Positions 21,345 through 32,460 of a stretch of DNA of 64,000 nucleotides are shown piece after piece (the stretch's first letter is position 1; every line of letters starts with the position of its first letter). The position numbers and the translations under genes are program-made. The stretch lies in contig NC_063181.1 in NCBI RefSeq assembly GCF_023159225.1, positions 9,259,606-9,323,605 on the forward strand, given 5' to 3'. This DNA comes from Perognathus longimembris pacificus (Eukaryota; Chordata; Mammalia; Rodentia; Heteromyidae). The notes under the pieces are model-generated. The model was given only the letters and a program-made list of their open reading frames with translations. It had not been told where the DNA came from and ran no database searches.

Positions 21345-21762
21345 TTGAATTTTATTAAACTACTAATTTCTTATATATCTGAGATAAAAACAAGTCTGGC
21401 CTGAGTATTTTAGGGTTTAAGTATGTTTCTAAGTTAGTTAGATTCGCTAATATTTTGAAGCATATTTTTACCTTCATTTAATTAGCATTACTGATAAATT
21501 TGTAGAAATATCACCTGTAAAAATCAGGTCAGAGGTTTTATTTGTGAAGATGTTAAGGTAAACATCCATTTTTTAAAATAGTTTTAACACTAATGTTTTT
21601 ATTTCTTCTTCAGTTCTTCAATTTTTTTTCTAAAAAGTTATTCACTTTTTCAAAAATTATTGGGAATGTTTGTTGATAGCATCGTTTTATTGTTACTTAA
21701 ATTTTTTCCCAAATTTTTAAATTATGGTTAAATACATCCAACATAAAATTGATCTTTTTTAA

Positions 21763-22510
21763 AATTTTAATTTTTTCCCTTTATTGTCAAAGTGAAGTAC
21801 AGAGGGATTGCAGTTTCATATGTAAGGCAGTGAGTACATTTCTTGTACAATTTGTTACCTCCTCCCTCATTTTCCCCCCGCCTTCCCCCTCCTCCTTCCT
21901 CTCTCTCCCCCAATGAGTTGTACAGTTGGTTTACACCAAATGGTTTTGTAATTATTGTTTTTGGAATCGTTTGTCTTTTTATCCTTTGTCTCTCAATTTT
22001 GATATTCCCTTTCCTTTCCCTAGTTCTAATACTTTTATGTGGACAGTACAATAGTGTTAAATACACATCATTGTCATATAGCTCAGTATCTGTAGCATCC
22101 TGTAAAATTGAAACTCAGTTCTTTCTAAGTGCTAACTTCCTATCTCCCTCTTCCTCAGCACAAGCAATAGTTAATTACACTTTCTGTCTCTCTGATTTTT
22201 TTAATATATTCATTTTCTCATCTAAGTGGAAATCATAGTATTTGTGTTTTGGTACCTGGATGATTTCATTTTGCCTAATGTCTTCAATGTTCATACATGT
22301 TGTAACTTATGTCAGAATTTCCTTCCTTTGGGGACCGAGTATATACTGTTGCAGTGTATGTGCCTGTCACATTTTGTTTACCCATTCATCTCTCCATGGG
22401 CCCTGGTCTTGGTCTATGCTTTAGTCATTATAAATAATGCTGCTACGAACATGAGTGTGTCACTTAATCTTTTTTTATTTGAAGTTGTAGATTTTTCACT
22501 TTTTTAACTC
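21763..22510 (-). mobile_element. L1 3' end (minus), second element
   Basis: Starts with T-rich sequence and TTTATT (reversed AATAAA at 21780-21785), then the same 3' terminal module seen at 14397. A C/T-rich tract at about 21862-21912 is the reversed purine tract. Further in come reversed L1 3' UTR words: 'GGTACCTGGATGATTTCATT', 'CATACATGTTGTAACTTATG', a 'TTACCCATTCATCTCTCC' stretch and 'TATAAATAATGCTGCTACGA'. It terminates against the previous minus-strand L1. Confidence 0.78.
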
Positions 22511-22654
22511 ATAATAATTTTCGTTAATTTTTTTCCAACAGGGCTCAGAGTTTTCTCAAATTTTGATTATGTTGGATCATTATGTTACACCTTTGTAGCT
22601 TATTTGTTTACATTGTCTCTGCTAAATTTGTCTTTTGGCTTTTTTTATTCAATA

Positions 22655-23260
22655 AGATGAAGAAGCTCAAAGTTAACATACTCATTTTTAATAAACAAGC
22701 ATAGTAAAGTTACAGAATATAAATCTACACATAAAAATCAGTAGCACATCTTTATACTAACAATAAACTTTCCCAAAATTAAACTATTAAATTTCATTTG
22801 TAGTAGGTAAACAGAATATCATAAAATAGTTAGGAAAAAAATTTGAGTAGGTTAATGACCTACTCAAAATTAAAATTAGAAAATGTGAGTAAAAGAAGTT
22901 GAAGAAGACAATGGAAAGATACCCAAGTACATGGATTGGAAGAATTAATAGCTTTAAAATGTCAATACTGCATAAAGCAATCTACAGATGCAATATAATC
23001 CTTCTTGTCAAAATACCCATGTCATTCTTCATGAAATTAACAAAACAATCTTAAAATTTGTGTAGATCCACAAAAAAATTAAAAATCTGAGTGACCAAGG
23101 CAGTTATGAAACAAAACAAAAAGAAGCATAATGCTAGAGACATTCAACGGTGTAACTTCAATCATATGAAAAGTTGAAACAACACAGTGCTGGTGTAAAA
23201 ATAGACTCATTACTAGTGGAAGAGACTAGAGCATAGCCTATGTAGAATTATTTCCTATGT
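22655..23260 (+). mobile_element. L1 ORF2 C-terminal fragment (plus), decayed
   Basis: Contains the forward order 'CACATAAAAATCAGTAGCAC', 'ACATGGATTGGAAGAATTAA', 'AAAGCAATCTACAGATGCAA', 'TTCTTCATGAAATTAACAAA' and 'GCTGGTGTAAAAATAGACTC', all characteristic of the ORF2 region after the reverse transcriptase. It is frameshifted throughout, with no open frame. It faces the opposite way to the neighbouring L1 pieces. Confidence 0.82.
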
Positions 23261-23645
23261 TTATCTAGAGTATCATCTAGCTTCACTGAAAGATGGTCCA
23301 TTCTGTGTAATAGAACTTCTGACTTGCTATTTAATAACTGGTTAGGATGCATACTAAATGAAGTTACCAGTTAACTTGCAGGTGACAGATAAACACAAGC
23401 TAATAGGAAATGTTTCCCTTGGCTCTGTAAGTCAGAAAGAAGCTTTCTGTCTAATTTAGCCAATCACATCCTGACATTTTTTTTTTCCACTGACTGTACA
23501 CATCCTACCTTTCTCATTTGAATTGACTACCAGCCTGTTGGATTTATGGATCCCATACATTTTAATTAATTAAAATGTGTTCCCTCTGATTTATATGAGG
23601 GTCATCTTTTCAGCTTCCTGGAAGTTATTCTTTGAAATCTCTCCT
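23261..23645. other. Anonymous DNA
   Basis: No repeat or exon is recognised. A palindromic AT word (TTTTAATTAATTAAAA) lies at 23561-23576. Confidence 0.4.
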
Positions 23646-23887
23646 AAAGATGTTTAGATTAGGCTGGGGATATAGCCTAGTGGCAAGAGTGCCTGCCTCG
23701 GATACACGAGGCCCTAGGTTCGATTCCCCAGCACCACATATACAGAAAAACGGCCAGAAGCGGCGCTGTGGCTCAAGTGGCAGAGTGCTAGCCTTGAGCG
23801 GGAAGAAGCCAGGGACAGTGCTCAGGCCCTGAGTCCAAGGCCCAGGACTGGCCAAAAAAAAAAAAAAAAAAAAAGATGTTTAGATTA
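23646..23887 (+). mobile_element. IDL-Geo dimeric SINE (plus), very young, perfect target-site duplication
   Basis: The body is 23662-23871. The ID-like monomer has A box TAGCCTAGTGG and B box GGTTCGATTCC. The Geo monomer (from 23752) has TGGCTCAAGTGG at 23769-23780 and GAGTCCAAGGCC at 23831-23842. The tail is a pure A run of about 20. The 16-nt duplication AAAGATGTTTAGATTA is perfect (23646-23661 and 23872-23887). Near identity with the 13385 copy and no decay in the tail indicate recent insertion. Confidence 0.97.
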
Positions 23888-24885
23888 ATTTTATATGATT
23901 CTTTTTTTCTTTTCTAATGCACGCACTAACCCAAGATATTATTTTGCTTTTGAGGTGGCCATGTCCCTCAGATGATTTCTTTTGGCATATGCATGTGCTG
24001 ACAGAGAAATTAGGTAATGCACAGGAATGGGGGCTAGAAAGTGGATTGGCTGCATACTGGTGAGTCCTCCTGAGATTAAGATGGATAGAGAAGAGAAACT
24101 CTAGGGTGGAGTTGGCCTGCACTGAGAACTGGGTCACACCTGGTCACACCTCCTTCCAACTAGATAATTCCCCTGTCGGGAATTTCACCTTGTTCTCCAC
24201 CCACCTTGGGGAGAAGAGTCATGAAGAGGGAACATATTTTATAAAATGTTATATCTCACCTGCCCTGAGGGTTAAACCAGGGAAGAGTAGGTGTGAAGTA
24301 GGGCCTTTGTGATTTCACATAGTTCCATTTGCTCTCAGCATCTCCCGAGGACAGAGACTGTACCAACCTCCCATCGCTCCCGTTGATGCCTAATCCGGAG
24401 CCCTAGCTCCTCCCACGTGGAGAGCCCACTGGATCTGTCCCAAGGTGGTGGTACGGAAGGAGAAGCAGAACTCCAACAGTTCTTTTCCACTTCTGCCCCT
24501 CCCCATGGCCATGCCCGACTGTCCTGTGTTCTGTGTTTCTCTGCTGGAATCCTTCCAGAGCTGTTCTTGTGGGAGGTAATAGCCATCTATTGCTTTACCA
24601 TCTTAGAATGATTTAGCATCAAGCAATGGGGTTTTCTGATACTTCACTGCCTAAGGTTCCTGCGATTCTATTCCTGTTAGGATTCTGGGTCATCTCTGCA
24701 GATGCTGCTACTCCTGGTACCCTTGGTGGTGGTGGTGGTGGTGGGGTGCACTCCATCCGGATGTTCCCCGGTAGAGCTGCTATTCCATAATTCTGACTAC
24801 AAGGGTCGGAGGTACCATTCTACACTTGTTCACTTATTAAAGGTGGTGCAGTTTCTATCTTTAATTCCCCTTATTACCAGTGTAG
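23888..24885. other. Anonymous DNA with a short (GGT)n
   Basis: No transposon or exon is recognised. A (GGT)n run lies at 24722-24743. Frames at 24335-24611 on both strands overlap each other and have no recognisable domain. Confidence 0.45.
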
Positions 24886-25283
24886 CAGATTGAACAGTCC
24901 ACATCAAAAGTAAAAACACATGTCCATTTGGAAGCTGTGAACATGATCTGAAATGAAGGAAGTGTCTTTTGTTGACATGAAATTATCCTGAGTGGACCCT
25001 CAAATCAGTTACAAATGTCCTTGTAAGAGGCAGAAAAGAGGACACAGGTGCAAAGAAGCCCTGTAAAGTCAGAGACGGATCAGATGATGTTGCATTCAGG
25101 CAAGGCCTGAAACCAACGTGAATCTGGAAGATGAATCTTTGGTGAGTCTCTGTTAGAAGCACAGATCAGTAAGCACCTTGATTTTCAGTTGTCTGGGCAG
25201 AACGACTGTAAGAGAATGAATTTCTATGGTTTTGCTCCTAGTCTATAATCATTTGTTTCAGCAGCCATAGGAAAAGAATTCAG
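24886..25283 (+). mobile_element. MLT1-type MaLR LTR (plus)
   Basis: Forward MLT1 words in order: 'AAATGTCCTTGTAAGAGGCA', 'AGAGGACACAGG', 'TCAGAGACGGATCAGATGAT', 'CACCTTGATTTTCAG', 'GTAAGAGAATGAATTTCTAT' and 'TTTGTTTCAGCAGCCATAGG'. This is the usual order and length for an old solo LTR. No internal retroviral sequence adjoins. Confidence 0.85.
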
Positions 25284-26217
25284 ATAACCAAGTCCAAGAT
25301 GTAACTTTCAGTTGTTTTGCTTAAAGTCTGGGTGTGGTAGAGGGGTTCGTTACCACATGTCAAAACATTGGGGCCACCTAGTCTTATTTTTTAAGCCTCC
25401 TTAAACTGTAAGCTATTTTTTTGTAGGCTATGTGGTTTCGGGAATTTTGTCATCACAATAGAAAATGTGCTAATGCAGGTATGTTTACCAAGGTCCGAGT
25501 TTTTGTCCTAAATAGTGAGCTCCCAACAGGACTGTGGACATGAGGCTGTTTCAAGTTCAGATCATTGCCAATTGATTTGTCAGGTGAACCTGGGAGACAT
25601 ACTGAGCCCTTGGCTTAAAAAAAAAAGTCAAATCAAAATGACAATATCCATAGTCTTCACAGGTTTCAAGGTTTCCTCAGACAAACCCTAGAATTAGTAT
25701 CAGTCAGCATCTTACACTGAATTCATTTTGAAAGCTTGAGCTGTTTGTATGGGTAGAATCTACTTACGAGAAAAGTTTTAGTAATGACTATGGGTTTGGG
25801 AAGTCTATGGGTATGAGTGAAGGATGAAGTCTAGGGCCCCTTGTTTTTTTCTGGTCTGGCAAAAGTATGTTTGGGTCACAAGCAATATTATGAGTGAGAT
25901 TTTTATTCTTTATTATATAGCCTTTAAGGTTTCGGGATATACAGTGCTGCTTTTACAGCAAATAAAGATAGTCATAAAGTTTTGATGCCATAGAAAAGGA
26001 AATATATTCCACTGCCTTTCTCCTCATCACTTTGGGGTGAGAAGGGAAAGGTACCAGTTGCTAGGGATACCTATTTCTGCTGAGCCAAACACTTAAAAAG
26101 TTTATGTGCATTTCAAATAGTTGTAGGTCTCTCTGCAAGATAACTGGGATCCTTTCTTGTTCATGAGGAGAAACATTTTCTCCTGTTATTAAAAAGTATT
26201 AGTTATGAGGGATTATC

Positions 26218-26218
<1 letters not shown>
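25284..26218. other. Anonymous intergenic DNA
   Basis: No gene or repeat is recognised. It contains an A run at 25618-25626. Confidence 0.4.

Positions 26219-26304
<86 letters not shown>
26219..26304. repeat. Compound (TG)n(AG)n microsatellite
   Basis: A pure TG run (26219-26260) joined directly to a pure AG run (26261-26304). The open frame through it (26222-26440) is a Cys-Val then Arg-Glu string and is not a gene. No SINE flanks it. Confidence 0.97.
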
Positions 26305-26307
<3 letters not shown>

Positions 26308-26631
26308 TAGGCCAAGGAAGGGGGAGGCTGGTACTTACGAAGAAGGCAGAAGGGTTGTAAGGGACATCAAGGGGGCTCCCTTAATTAGCGGAGTCCCTGA
26401 TGGGCCCAGGCAGGGGAAATCTGCAGGTAGAAAACTGTGAGAAGGCCTGTTAGCAGATTCTGATCTGTAGGAAATGCTGTGTCAGTATTCTCTCTACTTC
26501 TGGAATGCAGTTTCTACCTCCACCCGTTAGCAGCTGATGGGCCTTTGTAAGACTCACCCTAAACCATAGCTTTTCGATAACAGTTTTTATTGGCCGCACC
26601 ACCTCCACCAGGTACCTGGCATATGAGTTTC
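26305..26631. other. Anonymous DNA
   Basis: No feature is recognised downstream of the microsatellite. Confidence 0.4.
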
Positions 26632-26752
26632 TTAAAAGAGACTGAGGAAGAAGAATTATGAATTTAAGCTTAGGCCTTGAGTTTGAAGCCTACATAGTGA
26701 GTTTGAAACCAGTCCAGGAAATGTAGTGAGACTCTTTCCAAAAAAAAATATT
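26632..26752 (+). repeat. B1-like SINE (plus), with internal duplication
   Basis: A 7SL-derived pattern: 'GACTGAGGAAGAAGAATTAT', then 'AGCCTACATAGTGAGTTTGA' and 'AACCAGTCCAGGAAATGTAG', then 'TGAGACTCTTTCC' and an A tail. The repeated 'agttTGAARCC...' unit matches the quasi-dimeric B1 form with an internal duplication. Confidence 0.75.
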
Positions 26753-27287
26753 CAGAGGTTGAAGATGGGCAATTAGGTCCCTGATGTCTTGATATTTGCA
26801 TGAGTCTTGCTTACAGCTCAGGTGGTGTATGAGGACTAGTGCTATAGTCCTACAACACTATGTGTGAGGAACCCTCACCTGTTTTGTCCTACTCTCCTGG
26901 GTAGGACTGAACATGTCTCACATCTTCTTGAATTTCACCCTGTAGGGTACGAGGGGCCTGAGTTCTTCCCTACTCCTGTTTCCATACCAGGTCCAAGCCC
27001 TTTCCCTGGTGGGAAGGGAGCCACTTCCTATTCTAAACCCCTCATGTGCATCTACTTCTGAGTTGATATGAAAATAAATAGAGAGAACCTAGAGCACTAC
27101 CAGGGATTGGTACCATAGCACTCATCTGTACCATTAACACACATGGGGTTCATTTTGAAGACCTCCAGCAGATATCTGAAAATACAGATGGAATAGAACC
27201 CTACAGAGTCCATGAGTTTTCCTCTATGTCCTGTAGTGCCAGAGTCAATCTGTCATTCATGTTTTATACCTGGTGTCTCATTTACAA
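26753..27287. other. Anonymous DNA
   Basis: No transposon or exon is recognised. A 65-codon plus-strand frame at 26864-27061 has no domain. Confidence 0.4.
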
Positions 27288-27676
27288 TGTTCCTTATAGA
27301 TTGAATTAGGAGTGTCCTCAATGCAGGTTCCCCACAGAGCCTTGAGTGCTTGGTCCTCAGCCTGTGGCACAAATGTGAGGTAGTGAAACCTTTAGAGAGA
27401 GGAAATGAGGTCATTGAGCGCTTGGCTTTGGAGGGGATCTTGGGACTCTGCCTCCTTTCTATCTTGCTCTTTTCTTCCTGGCTAGCACATGGTGAATACT
27501 GACCTTCTGTCACACTCTTCCTCCCATCATGATGTATTGTGCTACTACAGGTCCAGAAATGATGGAGCCAATCACCCACAGACAAACCTCTGAATCTATG
27601 AGCCAAAGTAAACCTTTCTTCCTTTAAGCTGATGATCTCAGGCATCTTATCAGAGTGCTGGAAAGCTGACTCTCAC
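27288..27676 (+). mobile_element. MaLR-like LTR (plus), probably solo
   Basis: From TGTTCCTTATAG to about CTGACTCTCA. It contains 'TTCTTCCTGGCTAGCACATG', 'CTCCCATCATGATG', 'GAAATGATGGAGCC', 'CTATGAGCCAAAGTAAACC' and 'GATCTCAGGCATCTTATC', the order seen in the LTR at 12145. The shared layout suggests the same or a sister subfamily. Confidence 0.75.
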
Positions 27677-28565
27677 ACCACCTCTGTGCTTTGGGTTCAT
27701 TATCAGGCACAATAATGGTGACTTGAAAACAAGCCCTGGGAGATGATGTCAGCCAATTTAATAATTGAGATGGCTAAGTGACTAATGGGTGGGTAACAGG
27801 TACAGCCCGAATCTAGTGGATGAAGGGAAGAATCATGTCCCAGGCATTCCAAGACTGTGCCCTATTTCATTATACCAGTCAGTAAAACACACAGTATAGA
27901 AGTTATAAATCTTTCATGTCTATTAAAATTTCTGAATATTTTCAGACCTTGGAAGTAATTGAAGCCACAAAAAGAACAACTACAGTTCAAAGGAGATGGC
28001 AATGTGGTATTCTGCCTTACTCTTACCTCCTTCTGCCTCTCATCTTTCCCACTCTCTGTGACCTCTAGAACTACCACATAAGATTCTTAAAGGCACAGCA
28101 AATGCATACAGCTTTACTGTCTAAATTGTAGCATTCATATAATCAGAATGTGCTTATGTACATTAATTTGAAGCTCAGTGATAAAAACAAGGTTCGTTAG
28201 ATTGTGTCAGGATAGTAAAATGGATTAAAGAAGAGTTGCAAATTAGAATTCTCTATGCATTTTTAAGACTCTAGTTTTAGTGTATATGTTTTAAAAAGTA
28301 GTTACTATCTAGACAACGTTTTATTTAAAGATTTAAAAGACATGTTCCTCCTTGTTATTGACACTTTTTGTCAGTCTATCAATTTATTCAGGAAGCCACA
28401 ACAAAGTTACTCCTGGGTGGAGCTGACTGTGTTCAAATGACAGAGGGCATGGGGCTGTCACTGAAGGACAATAGGAAATGTAACTCCCCGTTGTGTTGAA
28501 ATCAACCTTGTTTAAAAGTCCTTTGGAACTTGATGGCTCATGGCTCTGTGATAATTATTTAGATA
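27677..28565. other. Anonymous DNA
   Basis: No gene or repeat is recognised. A 71-codon minus-strand frame at 27862-28077 is unremarkable. Confidence 0.4.
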
Positions 28566-28680
28566 ACAGTAATAACTAGCATTAATTGCTGTTAACTCAA
28601 TGCCAGAGTTTTGCAAGTGCTTTGTGTGTACGTGCTGAATTAATTTGAAAGAGCCATGTGCAGAAACTCAAGCGTGAGGA
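28566..28680 (-). repeat. Possible MIR remnant (minus)
   Basis: 'CAATGCCAGAGTTTTGCAAG' and 'TGCTTTGTGTGTACGTGCTG' resemble the reversed MIR core ('gtgccaggcactgtgctaagtgcttt' pattern), but the match is short. Confidence 0.4.
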
Positions 28681-29081
28681 CACTGGTAGACAGAAACTGC
28701 TGAAACCCTGACCCAAATAGTATCAGTTGCTTCAAAATCATGCTTTTCCCCATGATGCTCTCCTGACTCTTTAGGTCTTGCTTCCATCCACAAATATCTG
28801 AGGCAGGTGACTTTCAGCTAAAAAAGGCAATGGACAAAAGCAAAAGCAATGATGGTATTAACATTTGGAAATGTGATCCTTTATGTTTTCTTCAGGATCT
28901 TCCTTGCCCAGAAGCTAAAGCAGCAGGTTCACCATGTATGAAGCAGCATGGTTATATGAAGGTAGGGTGGCAGTGTGCAGATAACATGGTGATGTGGAAG
29001 TAGCATGCTTGGCTAGCAGAAGCTGGGAGCTTTGACTCTGTTTAGCACATGTGCAAGTGGCACAGAGGAAAGCAGTGCACC
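28681..29081. other. Anonymous DNA
   Basis: No feature is recognised. Confidence 0.4.
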
Positions 29082-29260
29082 CAGGGAGACTTGAGCCAGC
29101 TTCACTCTTTATCAGCTGTGTGACCTTGTGCACGTCATTTCACCTCACAGAGCTTTATTTTCTCTATCTGTCACTGGGTAGCTCTAAGGACTGAGTTAAC
29201 ATGGATAAAGCTCAGGGGCTGAGCACAGAAATGCCATACAAGTGTTTGTTGATGTCCATT
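29082..29260 (+). repeat. MIR SINE (plus)
   Basis: Forward MIR words: 'TATCAGCTGTGTGACCTTGT', 'TCATTTCACCTCACAGAGC', 'TTTTCTCTATCTGTCA', 'CTCTAAGGACTGAGTTAACA', 'GGCTGAGCACAGAAATGCC'. Well preserved for the family. Confidence 0.85.
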
Positions 29261-29453
29261 AAAGTTTATTGTCCTCACTAAGCCCCAGGGGACAGATGTG
29301 ACTCTGAGGATGGAGATATGGACAAGTCTCAGTGTTTGCCCTAAAGGGAGCACATGCCCTAATAGAGAAGATCAAATCACACTATAGAAACAAAGTTTTA
29401 AAGAACTGAAGAGATTCTGTTTAACTTGCTGAATTGCTTTTTTTCCTTTTCTT

Positions 29454-29684
29454 TTTTTGTTGGTCTTGGGATTTGAACTAGGGGCCTGGGTACTTCAGTG
29501 AACTTTTTAGTTCAAGGCTAGTACTCTACTACTTGAGCCATAGCACCACTTCTTGTTTTCTGGTGGTTAACTGGAGATAAGAGTCTCACAGACTTTCCTG
29601 CCCAGGCTGGCTTTGAACCATGATCTTCAGATCTCAGCCTCCTGAGTAGCTAGGATGACAGGTGTGAGCCACTGGCACCCAGCT
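29454..29684 (-). mobile_element. 7SL/B1-like + Geo composite SINE (minus), well preserved
   Basis: The best complete minus copy. 'GATTTGAACTAGGGGCCTGG' and 'GTTCAAGGCTAGTACTCTAC', 'TTGAGCCATAGCACCACTTC' are reversed Geo. 'TTAACTGGAGATAAGAGTCT' is the linker. 'CAGACTTTCCTGCCCAGGCT', 'CAGCCTCCTGAGTAGCTAGG' and 'GTGTGAGCCACTGGCACCCA' are the reversed 7SL-like half. A T-rich stretch at 29440-29460 is the reversed tail. Confidence 0.92.
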
Positions 29685-30239
29685 TTTGGCTGTTCATATA
29701 ATCTATGTGGAATAACCTTATTTTGTATCTGTTCTTCTCCATCCCCAAACCACAGGCCCTGAAATTTCAAAATTATGGATTTATTAATTTGGGTCAAACA
29801 TTTCTCTGTTTCCCAAGGGCTTCTGTAAAACTGCAATTTAACTCGGTGACTGTAACAGCTTCTTAATGACATTTGAATGGCCTCTTACATGGCAAGTCAC
29901 AGGGAGTCATAACCCCCTAGAGATCCAATTCTGTGAATCTGGACAGAGCCTGAAAGCAGCTCCACTGGTTTCTGAGAGTGCAGCCCCATGCCCTCCACTC
30001 TGGGAGGCAATAACCAAAGGGGTCCTGGGACAGATTGGTGGCCCTTTTATGACTTGTATGTAAAGGGCAAAAAGAAGGAAGCTGGCTTATGAAAAAAAAA
30101 AAAGGCAGTGTCTATGCGCCCAGCAGGCGGCTGGTCTCTGTCTGGGCTGTGGTGGTCGTCCCATGTGGGTAGATAGTCCCTCTGAGCATCCAGGAGCCGT
30201 GGCATTTGGGTCTCCATCTGCCTTTCAGGCCGCTCATCC
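29685..30239. other. Anonymous DNA
   Basis: No repeat or exon is recognised. A 12-A run lies at about 30091-30102. Confidence 0.4.
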
Positions 30240-30430
30240 CCTGTGTTTTCTCTAAGCCTCATGTCTGTCCTCAGCCATGTGGCTAATGAGAGGCCTATTC
30301 AGTCCTCATTAGGAGATCAACTTGGTTTCTTCTGCTCTCCGAAGCTAATTATGTCTCTTTCATTAGTTCAATTTCAGCAATTAATGTCCCTCCATGTACA
30401 TAAATGGCCGTTTGTTTTGGTCTAAATGAC
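30240..30430. other. Possible conserved non-coding element
   Basis: Single-copy-looking, with a cluster of TAAT/ATTA homeodomain-type cores (GGCTAATGAG, CTCATTAGG, GCTAATTATG, TCATTAGTTC, GCAATTAATG) within about 150 nt, and low internal repetitiveness. No coding frame of interest. The function is a guess from motif density only. Confidence 0.3.
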
Positions 30431-32460
30431 ATGTGTGTGCCTGTCCTTTCCTTTTCTCACACAACTTTGCCTCTTTATCTTACAAATAGGACTTCCCTAA
30501 GGGTTCTAATTTTAAGCAACAGATATCAACATGGAAAATTTAATGGTTCAAAGGGATTTATAGCACAGACACTGGGCAGCTCATGAAATCAAAGAAACTG
30601 CCAAACAACTGATCCCAGGAACATGAGGAAACTCAGAGGGCCTGAGGTCTTCTTAAATGAAAAGGACATTTTAATCTTGCCTTTGACTGCCACCAGGCAG
30701 AGTGGTTCCAGAGGTGATTCATTTGGTGTCTCCATTACATCATCAGGGACTCAGGTTGCCATCTCAGCGTTTTGTCTCATCTTTTTACCTGCACTCCCTG
30801 TACTCCTACTTATCCTCACTTATCCTCCCGTTATTGAAAGGTGGCCCCGTGGGGGACTGGCAGACAGTTTACTCACTGTAGCTGCAAAGGAAGTGTTCTC
30901 TTCCTCTCTCCCTATCTCTTTTTCTTTCTCCCTTTCCCTCTTTCTTCCTCCTTCCTTCTTTTTCCTCACCTTGGGCTTTTCTCTACCCTCTTATTGATGA
31001 GCAGGAAGACCGCTCACATATCCACACATTGACATATTTTCCTTTTGTCCTGTAGGAGCTGCAAAACTGCATTGCCCAAGTCGCTTGGTTGATAGTCTAT
31101 AGCTTAGGCTGTAGCCGGATGTCTTGCACTATATAGCCTGTAGTTGCCAGGGGCTCCTTCCTTCTTTCTCTTGAAGCTGAGAGCCACCTGCATCACCCAC
31201 TATGCTTATTGGAGCAGTATATCTGAGTATGAAGTGTGTTATCTCCTGGCCACAAAAGGCACCATGCATCCTTTTTATGCTGAGAATCAGTCATTTGTCA
31301 TTTACTTCGGAAGAAATATCCAGACATATCCCTGACCATTGGGTGCTCTGAAAACATCACAGAAGTGGCAGAATCTTGCATTAAAAAAATCAGGCTTATC
31401 CTCTAAACCCCTTGTGTATTTCCAAGGCCAGCAGCAGAGTGGCTCAGGCTGTCCAATCAGCATGTTGTCATCAATTCAGTGAGTAGCTAGGATTTTCTGT
31501 GGGATATGCCCAGGATGACCAGGTATTATTGGATAACAGTATGGAAGTAGCCAGGGGAGGTAAGAGGTAAAGCTCTGAGGCAAAGGCCTACATAAATATT
31601 CTTTTCCATCCCATGTGAGTGTAAACTTTCTGATTCTTTTTTCTTGTCAGAGTATAAAGAACACATCTGTGAAATCAATGGCCACATACTACGCACTTGA
31701 AGTTTTATTAATCTGTTCTAACAAAAACACTGTCTGGCACAGCAGCTGTGATTAAAGTTCCAATTGGGTTAATCCTACATTTGTTTGCAGGCATTTGTTA
31801 GGGTCTATCTGGTTTTGTAGATGTCATACTGGCCAATTCAATGGGGTCTAGACAGGCCATCCTCACTGCGTGCATCTTAGGTCTTTATGCTTGGAATAAA
31901 TCTCTGACATTGGCTCTAGGATGAAATATTGTTTTCCATTTACTGTTATGACTGCTGTTGGGCAGTTTCACAAGTCCCTGTTTGGCTTCCTCCAGTAACA
32001 TTTTCTCTACAAATGAGAACCTAAGATGGAAGATGGAGGTTACTCCAAACATCTAGTGCATTGATTTCAATTCCATACTCATGAGAAGAGACAATGATTA
32101 CTTGGTGGATCTCTAGATTCAGAGGACCCTCCTGGGTCAGATTTCAAGAAGGGCTTCACTTATTATTAGGTGAATACTTGGCGTCTTTGGATATTAATAT
32201 GAAACTCAGGTCAGGTATAACATAATCCTCAAAAATGTTCCAATTAACCCTTTCCTCCAGTAGAGAGTCACTTAGATCAATGGCCCTAAGCCTTTCTGGA
32301 AAAACAGACCCAATGTTCTTTAGTCATTATAAACTTGCCATTGTACAATAGGTTGCTTGCTTCCCACTCTGTAGGTTCTGGACCTGAATATTGGTATGGG
32401 TTTTAGAATTGAATAAGGGATTTGAGCTTGTTGGGGTATTTTCTCCTCCACTATTGCTGT
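30431..32460. other. Anonymous intergenic DNA
   Basis: About 2 kb without a recognised repeat. A pyrimidine-rich patch lies at 30896-30990. Frames at 30623-30997 and others overlap low-complexity C/T sequence and have no recognisable domain. Confidence 0.45.

Larger units (their letters stand above)
19480..21762 (-). mobile_element. Long L1M-type LINE (minus), 3' UTR into ORF2, split by two SINEs
   Basis: Reading the plus strand left to right goes from the L1 3' end into ORF2. 19540-20260 has 'GATCATTCCACATTTGGTTC', 'GTTGTACCAATTTATTGCAT', 'GAAATGGTATCATGTTTTGG' and a 'TTCTTGTCCATGCATTTC' stretch. 20390-20450 and 20900-21082 resemble reversed ORF2 ('CCTTTCAATATGGTGAG'). 21345-21760 includes 'GATTCGCTAATATTTTGAAG' and 'CACCTGTAAAAATCAGGTCA'. 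Two composite SINEs with their microsatellites are nested at 20575-20887 and 21083-21344. An internal (CA)n lies at 19632-19656. No frame is intact. Confidence 0.78.

Noticed and set aside
26222..26440. Frame beginning with Cys-Val and Arg-Glu repeats
   Set aside because: It is a direct translation of the (TG)n(AG)n microsatellite.
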